Part shown: piece by piece, positions 21,491 to 34,003 of the stretch
How positions within the stretch are numbered: position 1 is the stretch's first letter
Layout: each line of letters opens with the position of its first letter
Source of the DNA: Cylicocyclus nassatus
Taxonomy: Eukaryota > Nematoda > Chromadorea > Rhabditida > Strongylidae
Direction: 5' to 3'
NCBI GenBank assembly: GCA_958299035.1
Contig: CATQJL010000223.1
Location: 77,331,600 to 77,395,599, forward strand
Length of the DNA stretch: 64,000 nucleotides
The notes under the pieces: generated by a model
Seen by the model: only the letters and a program-made list of their open reading frames with translations
What the model was told of the DNA's origin: nothing
Databases searched by the model: none
Program-made: the position numbers and the translations under genes

Positions 21491-22199
21491 TCCTGCAATG
21501 AATTACATTGCGAATACAGCAGCTGAAAAGGGGAAGAACTTCTACACCGGATGGAGCTTAGAATGTTCGTTCATATTGATTCCACGGCCTCTGCGGGTTA
21601 GTTAAAAAAAACTGACAAAACTTTGGCATTGATCTCATATTTTGAGGTTCGTCGATTCGAGGCAAGCCCGTTAAAGACCCGAGAATGTGCAGTAAAATTC
21701 AAAGCCGTGAGTGGTATAAATTTTCTAAACTCTTTTTTCTAATTGAAAGAAACGGGCTAAACGTGCTTTTCTTTGGGAAGTTATGATTTCCGGCAAAAAA
21801 TGTCAATAAACCAATTTTTCAGAAAAATTGAGTTTCTGGCAATTAATTTTTCAAAATTAACTGTTTGAAAGAAGAAGTTAGAGAGAAGTGGTCAGAAAAC
21901 TTATGCTACTGACTTTCTGGTTTAGACGGATTTTTGATTTTTTAGTGGGTTTGCCTCAAATCGCTGAACCTAATTTTTTCCATTTTTATCTTCGCACTCA
22001 ATGCTTGAAAATTTGGTTGTCGAGGCTCATGCACATTACAAACCTTTTCGTCTCTCTCTAACTCAATGTGAGTTCAAAATTGCATAAAATATACTATACT
22101 CCGTTTTTTGAAAGCCCCATGGATGCAGCGCGCTGATTGCTGTGACCCCCTTCACCCTGGAGGGGTCATTCCCACCTTATCGCACCTGTGAGTTAGAAT

Positions 22200-24930
22200 A
22201 TAATTGCCGCGATATAAGATTTCATGACAATTATTGCATCTGTTTTTACACTATCTGGTTTCGGGACTAAGAACTATACTGGTAGTGCAGCTTTCTTAGT
22301 TCATGTTTCTAACCATTTTAACTTGCGGTTGCCAAAATTTGATAGAAAGCATTACTACATATGGTCGCTATGACTTCTAAAGTTGGCTTAGTTGTAAGGG
22401 ATACTTATTGACAAATTTCATAGAAGACCGTGTATGTAGATCAACTAACGACATCAGGATAAGGTGGCAGGGGTTCATTCTGGGTAAGAATAAAACGACC
22501 GGCCTTTAACTATGTGATAAGAAAACAAAAATGATGCGTATGGTGGGCTTGTGACAGTTGTTTTTCAGATATTCATCTTGTTGTTACAGATAGATAATCT
22601 ACTCCTCACGCCACGAATGACGTCGCTTTTCATTATAAAACAAATATATTGATTATTTCCAAAAAACTTTAAAAGCAGGAAATCGCGTAAGGTTTCTGAA
22701 GAATTGGTTTCTCGGTGGTAGGCACAGTCAACGGTGAAACTATTCTAATGAACACTTTTGGTGGTAAACTGATCGAAACCTCACTTCAAAACTCAGAATC
22801 GACTCAGAGCTAATTCTGAATTTACGTTACCTTTTAGGAACTATAACAGGATAAACAATATCATGTATAGAAACATAGCTTTACTCATTTCAGAAGCTCG
22901 CGACGGACGGGATTAGCTCCACGTTCGCTCTGAGTTTAGCGCGCGTACAAGCTCTCGTGCAAATCAGAGTTGACTCTGAGCTTGAGAGAGCTGCTAAAAA
23001 GTTTGCGGGAGTACATTCTGCTTGTAATTTCAGTAAGCAAGATGGGGCTCGCGGTGAACTGTTGAGCCCAGATTATTGAAATTTTATAAAATATTGGCCC
23101 AGACTTTTATTCCGCGCGCTAATCAGAAATATGGTATTCATTTTCTCCACTGGCCCATGGCAAGGTTACGGTAGGGATACGGTAGTTGGGCGATAGGCTT
23201 ACATAGGTTTATTTGGCACGCTGATTACGAACATGTTAATCACTTTTCACCTACGGACGGTATATTGATGGTACGGTTGGTTTAATCATTCAAAGATCAC
23301 ATAATGGACTCAATATTAGCCTAGTGAGCTTATGCGATAAGCTGAACAAGATCGCATCGAAAAATGAGCGACAAGTTCATCGTCAGCATACTCATAATCC
23401 TTTCAGTCAAAAATTTGAAGAAATTTGAGATCTTGGGAAAACCTACGGTATAACCCAAAGAAACTCATACTATTCATTTTTTGTTGCGGCGTCATATGGC
23501 GAGTTACGGCAGCTATATGGTAGGCAGTTCAAAAATCACAGAATTGTGTGAAATACGGCTCAGTAGGTTATTTTGCACCTACATAACGAATATCGTAGTT
23601 ATTTTGGTTATACGGCAGGTTTTCTCAAAATTTCAGATTTGTTTAAAACTTTGTCTGAGAGGATTATGAGTGAGCCGACTATGAACTTGTCGCCCATTTA
23701 TTAATGTGAGCATTAGCTTGGCGATAGATCATGGACTCTATTCTTACTCCAGGTATGCGGCGGGAGTGTTAGATATATTACTGACTTTATTCATACTCTA
23801 GGTACGCGGTGGGAGTGTTGCTTCCAATTGCGCGCCAAATTGCACGTGGACCAAAAACAAATTCTGTGGTTATCGTCGTTTTATTGAGGAGTGTTCTCGT
23901 AAATCGTATCCATCAAATGTACAGTTTTGCATCGTATAGGCTTCAACTTTTGACACTCGTATAGGCTGCGGCCATTGAAGCAAAATAAGGGCACGACTTC
24001 GCCAATTACCCTTGTGTTCTCAAGATCTTTCTACATGAGATGCTATAAAGGCATTCAGAGTCCTTCCAAGAAGTATTAGGGTGATGCTGCTCCTGGGTGG
24101 GGGTTCAAGAGTTTATGGCTTTGAACGTATATATGCTCGTTAGCAACAGCCGACGGTATTGTCAAGATGGCAGAGGCATGTAGAAGATTTCATGTTTTTT
24201 TTGGTTTTTGACGTGATAGCTTTCATGCCCGTCTAGTGTTCATAGAGTTCACGTGTTGTTGCTATTTGTCGCTACAGTAGTTTACGCATCTTGCATCTTA
24301 CAACCTTGAATTTTTTTGAGCTCGCAAATGTTATTCACTTTGAATTGCGTCTTTTTTTTTCAAAAAATGTGAGCGGTATTGTATGTGTTTGATGCAAGAC
24401 TCATGTAGCATCAGTATAAGTTGCGGATTTTTTCGAAAGGATTTCAAGGCAGCTGGTTGACCGGATTTTGCATGCAGGACGATAATTACTGGATGGAGTT
24501 TAAGAGAAAAAACCTAAAGGTGAATTTTTGTAATGCATTCTAAAGGGTGTTCACAGACAAATTTCTGTGTGCTTTATCAGGGTGATCCAATGAATGAGAT
24601 TAATGGCATATGTTGAATTCTTGTACGCATCTAAAATAAGAATAAAGCAAACTTTTATTTTGGAGAATTTTCTTTATTGATAAGTCTTAAACGAGGTGAA
24701 GACGAGTCCATATGCAGTTAACCTCATGAGGCAGCGCAGTTTCGCAGAAAAAAGCAGATGACGAAATCTTTTCCTTTAGGAAATTTTCTGGCTTTGGTAG
24801 AAAAAAAGCTTTTAATCAAAGCTTATGTTCACATAGACATGTTTTTCACATATATTCTTAGAAAACGTTATCCAACCATCATTCCGGTATTTTCATCATA
24901 TCATTTCAAGAGTAGCAAATAATAGTAATC
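22200..24930. other. anonymous sequence with weak inverted repeats
   Basis: No gene is recognised. GAGCGACAAGTTCATCG near 23365 and the partly complementary AACTTGTCGCCC near 23685 suggest a decayed foldback of several hundred bases. TACGGTAG-type words are frequent. Two short direct repeats (TACTCTAGGTACGCGG-like) lie near 23745 and 23800. Confidence 0.4.
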
Positions 24931-24933
24931 ACA

Positions 24934-25008
24934 TGGTGGAAGCGCCGCCGGGATCGAACCCCACATGCGTTGCTCATCAACCGCGCCTCATCCCACTGCG
25001 CCATGACA
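24934..25008 (-). repeat. tRNA-derived sequence (pseudo-tRNA or SINE head)
   Basis: Minus strand has a good internal A box (TGGCGCAGTGG) followed by a B box (GGTTCGATCCC) at tRNA spacing, and ends in CCACCA. The D stem GCGC/GCGC pairs, but the anticodon arm and the acceptor stem do not form well. A decayed tRNA or tRNA-derived SINE fits better than a working tRNA gene. Confidence 0.55.
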
Positions 25009-25009
25009 C

Positions 25010-28000
25010 ACACGAGAAGTATTCCTTATAGTCCCCTACAATCACAGGTATTCTTCTTGCTTGTGGAACCGCAAGTAATGTTTGCAAAGTGAAAAAAGCA
25101 TTTTTGTTTGTTGTTTTTTTTTGGTTTGTGACAATATACATTACCAATTGTGTGAATTGTGCGAGTTGGGTAGAATTACAAATTATCTGTAAACATTTTT
25201 CGCTCTCATAAGGCGCTTTTGTGGCGGAAATGGGATCCTGCATAGCATCCCGTTTTACCATATGTCGGATTTTTCCCATTTTGTGTTATCTTGTTTGTTT
25301 TGCAAATTTGAATCTCAGTAATCAGGCTCCCACAGATCAGAAGGGCTCATAAACTATAATCTGGACCAACCACCAAAAAAATTCGAAAGCAAAGATAAAG
25401 AACCTCTGCTGGGAAAGCGGAATAAATTTTCACGTTGTTAATTGAAGAGAGAAGACAGCGCTTAAGCACGCTTTGTAAGATTTATTCTGACAAATAGAGG
25501 CAAAAGTACTTGAGAGATTTTTATTTAGCCCAGGTCCCTAGAAAACAACCAATTACCATTTACCCATTTCAGATTTACGAGTCAAATACACATAGTTTTG
25601 ATATTTAAGTATGCCTATTACCTCAAACGATCACTTCACTTTACCACTTTACGTATAATTTACTTAAAATCGCCTCCTTCCTGATCGCATCAATTTTTGC
25701 GCTTGATTTCTGAAAAGATTGTTATTCGACGCACATAATGTTATCGCACGATATTACAGTATATAGTAGTGCTCAAATTAGAATTGGTCATAAAATTTGG
25801 ACATGTTGTGGAGCGATAATGGCCTTTTGATGTTTTAACGCGGTTTGATGAAGGTTACAGAGGAAGGGAGAGGGGATGGAGTAAGAAAGAATGGGATTTA
25901 GTATCTTATATACAAGTGTACTTTATAGCGTCTTTAAAAATGACTTGTTGGTCTTCTGCTGAGAAAATTTGTGAATATTCCTATACCTCTTCTAGCAACA
26001 ATTTTATATTTGTAAAAAGGTCTGCTTAAGTGTAAATTTATACAAAGCTAAATCCTTTCAAATACCTCTCGAATCTCTGAGAATTTGTAACTTTTTTGAG
26101 AAAGTAACATTTTTATATATGACTGTTAGAAGCTGGCTGAAACTTACAAGTTTAGGAAAAAATTAGAATTTTTCTTTCAAATAGGGAACTCCACGAGACA
26201 TCATCAAACTGCGCCGTTTTCAAATCTGTATGATTTTTTTAGGAAACATTACGGGCGTTACTGCAAACACTTAGTTTACCCCCCATCAGGTTGAGGTTAG
26301 GCTGCTAAGCCCCAAAGATATACTCAGTTTTACAAGCTTGCTACATCGTTTTATTGTCTGGCCACGAAAGGCAGGCAGCACCATAAAATGAGGGCAACAT
26401 CGTAAAAGCTGTGCTGTTACAATGATGCTAATCCTTAAAACCCTATTGACCCAAAACTAAAAAGTTTTGGTTTGCAAAAAAAGAGATACCAAAGGGCTAT
26501 GCACAATTTTGAAAAGTGATGCGCTGCATTGAGCTATGCGAGAAATTCAATGAATTCAATGACGAAATGCAATCAAACCTTGATTGGCGAGGTGATATAA
26601 ACACATGCCAATGCTTAGTCGTTCTGGAAAATTTGTATCTAATCGTGAATATTTTGTCCCTTATTTTCAACGTCGCGCATGTACCAAGAATAAACACGTG
26701 GACTTCTGAGCTTTTCCTTATGTGTAGATTACTTCATATTTTGAGGAAGCGAGAAGATGCGAAGCTTAGCGAGACGATCAAGACAAAAAATTTTGCAAAG
26801 CAGTTACTTAAAAGTACAGCAGCCTACGTATCAAGTTTGTGTCATGTATGCATAAGACCTGCAAAAAGCACTGTTGAAAAGCAAAAACAAGTGATACAAA
26901 GGTAATAAAAAAGCAACTAATATTAACGAAAACGAAAAGCGACTGGATTTGGTGTTTCATTTTTTTCCTTACTGATTACTACTCGGTCTTTCTGCTGTTT
27001 TATGATGGGCGCACTTTTTGTGCATTAATAAATATGTAAATAAACTACCGTATCACTACAGTAAAGATAGGAATGGCGAATTTCGCAACTTAAAGTATTT
27101 TTCAAATGGCCCTAAAACGGGATGGAATGTCTTCACACTATTATAGGTTGCAAATATCTCTCTTGCCAAGTTATTTTGCAGATTCAGTATCGTTCTGTAG
27201 CGCTGTTTACTTGCAATTATTTTACAGTAACGTGTAAATTGTCGATTGATCCCAGTTAATGTAGGATTACGGTGAGCATTTTAGACTAAGGCTCAAGCCA
27301 TCTTCGGACATACTTGACCAGATTCTTAGCGCATTTGCCGGAGCTTAACCCTGCTTTGAGAGGAATGGAGTCTGAAGAGAGTCTCAGATCATAAGAACAA
27401 GTTGAAAGAAAAATGGGATCCAAATCTTGAATGAGGTTTGCATCTTATTTTGATTGGTCTCTGAAAAGATACGGTAGGTGTACTGCCATACAAAAGCTTA
27501 ACAGCTCTCTTAGAAGATACGCTAGATAAGAATAGCTAGCCTCTAATATTTCCAATGAAGAGCAGTTCAAGCAAGTTGAAAAAATCTTGTTGTGCGATTT
27601 CACATACCGCTACTTCCAAATGACAATCTACTTCACTTCACTGGTAAAGAAATTTCCAGATTCCATGCACCCGTCAATGAAAAAATTGTCTTAATGGCTC
27701 CCTTCTCAAAAATCCTATCGCAATCCTACAGTAACGCTAAAATTCAATATTTTTCTATACCGGAGGGTTATTAGCAATCAGGTAGTGCAAAGAGTAATGC
27801 TTTTCAACCGCTGTATCGATGATTTAGGGTTGGAAAAATAAATCTGAGGTTTTCGTGGTCCCAGTCGATTATTTAGAGACCATCAATTATAGTAGAACAC
27901 GATAATTTCAGGACATCCGTCACATAGTACAACTAGCCATCAACATCCTCTAGAGTTCATTTCTGGAATCGAGGCGAGTCTGGAGCAAACTCGTCACCAG

Positions 28001-28706
28001 CTCGGCTAGCACTCCGCCCATTCTCAATTTGTCATCGGGAGCTAAATGGCATCAGAATCATTTCAGTGGCTAGGATATAAGGCATGGAGCCGCTTACACT
28101 ATGCAGATTTACTCCTTTGTTTATATCATAGAGCCATTGTTATGTGCCACTCATACTTCATAAGCATCCTCAACTCATTCGCTACTCATTTACGGGTTGA
28201 TTTCTGGCTACTATAATAGGCGACGACGCTTCTGAAAACAATTTTTACGACATGATCATCACATCAACTTTGACGCTTACTTATGAGCTCTTATACATAC
28301 TATACATTCATGAGCATTTGCTTAGAGCAAAGAAAATCATTTAAAATATTGTAGAAAGGCCAATAACTCTATCGCGGGAACTTTTTTGCTAATTTTTAGG
28401 TCAGGCTAGGAATTATTAAAAGGAAAAAATATGGAGCAAATAGGCAAACCGTAAAGGCTGAAAGAATTCCAAGAATGGCTTCCGAATTTTGTATCAAGCT
28501 TCCACTAGTAATATTTCGCTCTAGTAATACTTCATGTAGAATGTTTCCTTCAGAATGAATTTCTCCATCAACAATTTATTTGCCCTTCTTCATTTGAAAT
28601 TTCAGGTAAACATTCATTTTCTTATACTAGCATATTATGCAACCTTTTAGCTAGTTCCACTTGATTTTTATAGTGGGGAACGTATTTTATCAAAAAGTTT
28701 AGTCCC
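25010..28706. other. long AT-rich region without a confident gene
   Basis: The longest plus frame, 26516-26905 (129 codons), is followed at once by TAATAAA, which could be a poly(A) signal. The protein (rich in Leu, Lys and Cys) has no recognised domain and no consistent upstream exon. It is kept only as a weak candidate. Confidence 0.35.
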
Positions 28707-28830
28707 AGGGCCCGGCACGAGGTGGGCAGACGGGGTTTTCCAAAACGAATTCCCCTTTGACCCCAATAGTTTTTACGAATACCCCATTGAGCCCAAAAAT
28801 GACGCTTTGTGCTTGTGGAACGAGAGCACC
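28707..28830. mobile_element. one end of a hAT element related to the 14115 MITE
   Basis: CAGGGCCCGGCACGAGGTGG matches the terminal repeat of the 14115-14393 element at 19 of 20 positions. It is followed by the same kind of G/T- and C/A-rich interior (CCCCTTTGACCCC). The opposite end was not found, so the copy is truncated or diverged. Confidence 0.6.
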
Positions 28831-29404
28831 GGCCACACTTCGCCTAAAAGCGCTCAAAAGCGCCCAAAATGCTCAAATTCTTCTAGTTACTCCTCACCTG
28901 TACCAAGTTAGAAAACAGGAAGAAGAATAAGCAAGGAAAATGATGAAGGAATGAAAAAATATCAAAGGAACGCAGTCATAGGACTGAGAGACGCCGTTCC
29001 CGCGCGTATCGATTGACTGGGGCGCGCTTTCCATCTTAGAAAGCTAGGCTGCTGATGCGATTTTTTGGGCTCTAACAAAGACAAGAGGAGACTAGTCTAG
29101 TCCGATAAATAAAGTTTTTTGTTCAACGGCTTGTGTGAAAAGTAGAACACCATAATTCATTCCTCTCACACTCCATTCCTCACATTGGGATGATTTGAGT
29201 TGCATAGTTCGCACTTGAGATGGGAGCACTATGTGCCATTTCTGCCATCAACTTTACCGCTGTGATTTTGAGCAAAGTGTACACGTTTTTCTCCAGCTTT
29301 GAGCCTTCACTGTATCTTGAAAGGTACAACGTGTCTAAAAAATTTTGTCAAATGTTTGACAGCTAATTACTCTCTTGTGTCAGCTTTGGCGTGCCTCAAG
29401 TAGT

Positions 29405-30340
29405 ATTGAGTTGATGTACAATTTCTGAACCAAAATAGGTACAAACCGCAACAATCCGGAACAATCCTATATCTCAAATAGGATTCCCATTTCTTTAAAT
29501 AGAGCAAACCTGGCTCTACAAGATAGTGCTTAAAGTTTTGCAGCAGCTTTGATCCAAGCGAAGGTTGAAGCCAAAGACGAAAAAGATCTAAGCGCTCCAA
29601 AAAACCAAGGAAAAAATTGGAGGTCCATTTAGAAAAATCCTTCAAAATTTCTAACTTTGTCGTCCATTGCCATTTTGTATAGAACATCTCTCTATGCAGT
29701 TGCTGTATTTTCCTCTCAGCTGGAAACTGAGGAAACGAAGTTTTTCGTGTTTTTGCCAAATTAGTGCTGAGATGTTCTAGCACTAACAGTTGTATAGTAC
29801 ATGCCATTAGCAGTAAAACTTTGCATTTTTAGCCTTCTAGAACTGCTAGTTCACGAGAATTGACGAATCTAGCCCTTATCCGAATATTTCTTGCCTAGTT
29901 GCTTAAAAGTCGAAATTTCTCGTAAACCAGCTGTTGTAAAAAGCTGAAAATTCACACTCATGCTTCTAAGGTCCTGTAGTACACAACTGCCAGTGCTAGA
30001 ACATCTCAGCATTGTTTTGGAAACATGAAAAACTTCGTTTTCTCAATTTCTAGCTGAGAGAAAAATACAGCAACTGATAGAGAAATGTCTCATGCGAAAT
30101 GACAATGGATAAGCAGGTTAGAAATTTTGAAGCCTTTTCTGAATGGACTTCCAATTTTCTCTTGTTTTTAGGAGCGCTTGTCTTTTTTTGTTTTTGGCTT
30201 CAATCTTCGCTTGGATCAAAGCTGTTGCAAAACTTTAAGCACTATCTTGTAGAGCTAGGTTTGCTCTGTTTAAAGATATATCGAATCCTATTTGAGATAT
30301 AGGATTATTCCGGATTCTTTCTGTACCTATTTTGATGCAG
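29405..30340. mobile_element. mariner-type foldback MITE, copy 2 of the 7661 family
   Basis: Two inverted arms meet near 29860 and share CCAAAATAGGTAC, AACTTCAAGCACT-like and GAGAGAAAAATACAGCAACTG segments with the 7661-8622 copy. The left end reads TTGAGTTGATGTACAATTTC. The right end is eroded. The 146-codon minus frame at 29367-29807 is the arm read through and also appears in the other arm, so it is not a gene. Confidence 0.75.
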
Positions 30341-30346
30341 GTATGT

Positions 30347-30670
30347 TTAGCACGGCTGGCTCCAACCTATATTTACAACGCAGAACAAATCATCTCTTAT
30401 TTTTCTACTGTAAGACCATGGCATAAAATTCCAGCACACTGTCGTATTGCAGATGTGTTGCCATTTCAGAAAATTCCTAGGACCGAAAAACTTTGTTATG
30501 TAGTCTTGAGACCAATTATTTCCCTTGTAGGGCAATTTTGATACTTTATCAGATAATGGGTATTTTTTCGGAAAATGGCAGTCATCCAGTGGCTCTTCGC
30601 ATTTCCGTTTGGGAAGAAGTGTGGAGGTGGGGGCTAAATGCTTTTGAGCGAATTTAGAGTTAGCCATCAC
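30347..30670 (-). CDS. weak candidate coding exon, unknown
   Basis: A 107-codon minus frame starting MANSKFAQKHLAPTSTLLPK (from its second Met) lies just beyond the foldback MITE. The composition looks more protein-like than its surroundings (mixed charged and Trp/Cys residues). There is no recognised domain, no clear splice partner and no poly(A) signal. It may be chance. Confidence 0.2.
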   Translation of the reverse strand: MMANSKFAQKHLAPTSTLLPKRKCEEPLDDCHFPKKYPLSDKVSKLPYKGNNWSQDYITKFFGPRNFLKWQHICNTTVCWNFMPWSYSRKIRDDLFCVVNIGWSQPC

Positions 30671-32506
30671 TCAATACATTATGAGACAAAAGTTTTTTTA
30701 CAAGACTTACTTGATTTGTCGCAAGATAAAAATTTGCAATATTTTGATTATTTACAGGCATAAATAACTTAATTGCACATTTTTATAACTCAATTAGGTA
30801 ACTTCAAAAAATTTCGCGACTCCTTCTCGTCTCCTTTTCCCTCAGTCCACCATTGCGATAGTTCTCATTTACTCGAACCTCTCTTATATTGTAGGTCCTA
30901 CCGTAATCCTACTGTAATGAAACGCTGTGTATGATTCATTTTATAGTACAATTAAGCTGAAACCAAAAATGCAAAAGTCTAGTTAGAGGATAGCGCTGAT
31001 GATTCAGGAGAGTTATTAGTCATCAGACATTCAATACATTTTTTGAGGCTCTCTGGATAGTTTATAGTTTTTTATAGATGAAATGACTCGACCGTGCATA
31101 GTGATCTATGTCTGTAAACTGTCTTTCCAGCTCTTAATCCCATTTATACACAGTATTGATAACTATCAATGGTAACTGTAAGCCGACCTTAAATTTACAA
31201 AGCTTTTGTTCCCATATATTAGACAGATAGCTAACAAACAACGTAGCGAAGAACTCACGAGAATAATCTAAGGAGATCATCAAGCTTCGCTGATATCCAC
31301 ATTCTCATAATTTGCTGTCCAAATTTATCTCGATGGGACCACTTTGCCAAATAACCAAGATTACGGTACCATCAGACTCCAGTAAATGTGATTTTTGCGT
31401 GTTTACCAAATAGTTGTCCAAGTGCATGAACTCTTAACTAATATCTACGTCTGGCAATCGCAGGATATTGCGTGTAGAAAAGTGCAGTCTCTATCTTTTA
31501 CGCACTTGCAGTGGCTTCACCATACGAATACATTATTTTTGTCAATTTTTCTAATTAGAAAAATTTCGATAATTGTGTCTATGAATAACAGATTTATTAC
31601 AAATTTACGACAATCTCCTCCAGTAATATCTAAAATAATGTTAAAGAAGCCCTTTATCTAAGCAGAGCTCATTGATTACCTTTACGTTTCCTTTCTTTAT
31701 AGAAAAAAATGTCTTATAATCTATCATTCATTCCCGGTTTTAGAATCTGATAGAAAAACCGTAAGCTGCATTTAAATACTATCAAATAGCGGGGAACCGC
31801 GGTGCGGTCCCGAAGCGCGCGGATGCAATCTAGCAGCATTAATTACTGGTTCACTAGTCTCTATAAGAATCGACGCGCATGCCAAAAAGCATTTTGATAC
31901 AGTTTAGTTTATGAATTAATTTGGCAAATAGAAAAATTTTACTTGAGTTATACGAAAACTTTCCAAGTTAAAGGATTTCCAAATGATTACTTCCTTTTCA
32001 CAGATATTTTTCAAGGAATACTGAGACATTGTTTGAACTCTACTAAAAATATACTCAAAGTCTAAGGTACATTATAAATATCTTTGCCTCCTCGTCATCG
32101 ACTAATGCAGCTAATAGAGGTTCAAACCTTTTGATTCTTTTAGCAGCTCAAATTGCGTGATCAAGCGGATCAAATCTTGCCGAGGACGTGAAGAAGTTAT
32201 CACTGAAGATTAAATGTATAGACTGATTTCTGGAGAGGTAAATCGAGATCAAACTATGGCGGTCCATATCGATAAAGAGAAATCAAAACTGTGAAAAAAT
32301 TTGTTTTCGTCGCTGCAGCTTTGCAATTTTGTTCAGACAATGCTGAAAACATTTAGAATCTTTTTCATACTGCAAGGAGTACGATATTGTAAAAGAATAA
32401 TACAAATTTTGTATCAAAAATACAAAACGCTTCTGAATTGCTTCAGAGAGTCATTTCATTATGAATGCTCTACTTCAGTTGTAACAAAAATGTTGTTTAT
32501 CATGAT
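30671..32506. other. AT-rich sequence, nothing recognised
   Basis: No exon chain or transposon ends were found. A short GC-rich patch (GGGGAACCGCGGTGCGG) lies near 31790. Confidence 0.45.
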
Positions 32507-32658
32507 CAGTGGCGGTCCCATTATTTCCGTCCGGGGGGGGGGCGACAAATTTTCTCTCAAATGAAGGTGCATGGCGTCAGCTACGCACTCCGAAATAATT
32601 TTGGGGGTGTTTCTAAAATTTTTGCGGGCCCGCCCCCCCCCCCCTCGCTCCGCCGCTG
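32507..32658. mobile_element. short hAT-like MITE, about 152 bp
   Basis: It begins CAGTGGCGG and ends CCGCCGCTG, a common hAT terminal pair, with G-run and C-run interiors next to the ends. The flanking 8 bases match only partly, so the target duplication is not secure. Confidence 0.6.
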
Positions 32659-33802
32659 ATTATTATATATAAATCGGTGTTTATCCAAGATATGTGACCA
32701 ACAAAAAAAGTATTCGATAAGCATAACTTTGTAAGACATCCAATCAATTAAGAATTTTTATACGAAAAAAATCAGTCCTAGGATCAAGAAAGGGAGTGGT
32801 TTCATTGAACCTTTAACAACCTAGCGCCAAATAGTAACGATTTGATTGCCCTAATATCGGATGATTAATTTCGCCTTAAAACATTACTGAAAATTACCTT
32901 CCTTTCCGTTTTTGAAATATAACAAATCACACAATTTCGTTGTTATTAGGAGAAATTTCGAACTTAAAATATTTTTGACATAACAAAACAAACAATTTCA
33001 GTGTAAGTGAGAGTCTACGAACTCAAAAATATTTTGTACAAGACTTTTGCAACAAACTAATACATACTTGGTAGGCAATCGCCATTACTCATACTTAATG
33101 GAAATCTCTCTAATATGATGTTACCAGTAAACACTGAATCTGAAAACATCTTCATTTGCATTCCTGATCATCACTAACGCTCTATAAATAAAAAAGATGA
33201 CAAGATCGAGGAGGATCTATCCATTCAAGATCCTCTCCTTCCTCCATTTCCTTCCCTTAATTTTCATGACTCTCTCAAATTCATTCTACTCAAAGACGAT
33301 TATGCAGGAACTGTAGATCTTGGGAAAGTTCAGGATTACAAAATCAAAAGTTCACGAAACTCCGCATTAAGGCAAAATCTCAATTAGAACTTTTCCCTAT
33401 TTGATTTTTACCGTATACACGGTCGAATAAATGCAGCTCTAATTTCGCGTCAATGCATAATTCATAGCGAAATTTGGAATATATGTGCTTATACCAGCTT
33501 CAATTGCTCTTCTATAATGCTAAGTAAATATTAGAGGTATCCGGTGTCAAATTTCTGCAAAATGCTTTATTATCCTGCATATTTGACATTGCTACGAAAA
33601 AGTGTAACGTAGTTGTTGCATCATTTGTTGTCAATCTAACATTGCTTTTGCCGTAACGCTACCGTACCCTGATTACGGTAGCTTAGGCAAGAGTTTAGAG
33701 CTTAGTTTTTGGTTGTGAGAACTGATAAGTTTCGCTTAAATAGTGTCTTAAATAAGATTAATAAGGATTCCGATTAGTATTCACATAAGAATCCTAAGCC
33801 TT

Positions 33803-34003
33803 GAGGACCGCGCATAGTTCACGCGATTTCAGTCGTAGTGCGATTTGGCAGCATTCCAATTGTCCATAACTCACTGTAAGCACATTTCAAATGTTCAAAA
33901 GATAAGGCATTTTATCAATCCACGTGCGTTATGCGCACTATGCATATGCTGGATCTGAAGACTTTTGGCGAATTGCCAAATCGCGTGAAGTATGCTCGGC
34001 TCT
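33803..34003. mobile_element. MITE family 'CACGCGATTT', copy A
   Basis: Inverted ends share GCATA(G/C)TTCACGCGATTT. Internal sequence is AT-rich and non-coding. Related copies lie at 36887-37088 and 49142-49386. In each the shared core CACGCGATTT sits 15-25 bases in from the end. Confidence 0.65.

Larger units (their letters stand above)
17493..22190. mobile_element. large hAT-type foldback block (CACAGGTGCG ends) holding a decayed RTE element
   Basis: The left end CACAGGTGCGATAGTG is preceded by AGTTAGAG. The right end ...CGCACCTGTG is followed by AGTTAGAA, a 7-of-8 match to a duplication. The interior repeats the GTGCCGGGTGAAGGG units of the 4958-7218 element, including the hairpin near 18025-18125. 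A second, internal right-end-like sequence (TTGCTCCTGTG) ends at about 19071, so the block may combine two copies. The RTE remnant lies at about 19690-21490. Confidence 0.55.

Noticed and set aside
24934..25008. Functional tRNA gene
   Set aside because: A and B boxes are good, but acceptor and anticodon stems do not pair and the anticodon loop lacks U33.
26516..26905. 129-codon plus frame followed by TAATAAA, as a gene
   Set aside because: No recognised domain, no splice partner and no trans-splice acceptor close to its ATG; left as a note only.
29367..29807. 146-codon minus open frame
   Set aside because: It is one arm of a foldback MITE; the same peptide appears, diverged, from the other arm and from the 7661-8622 copy.
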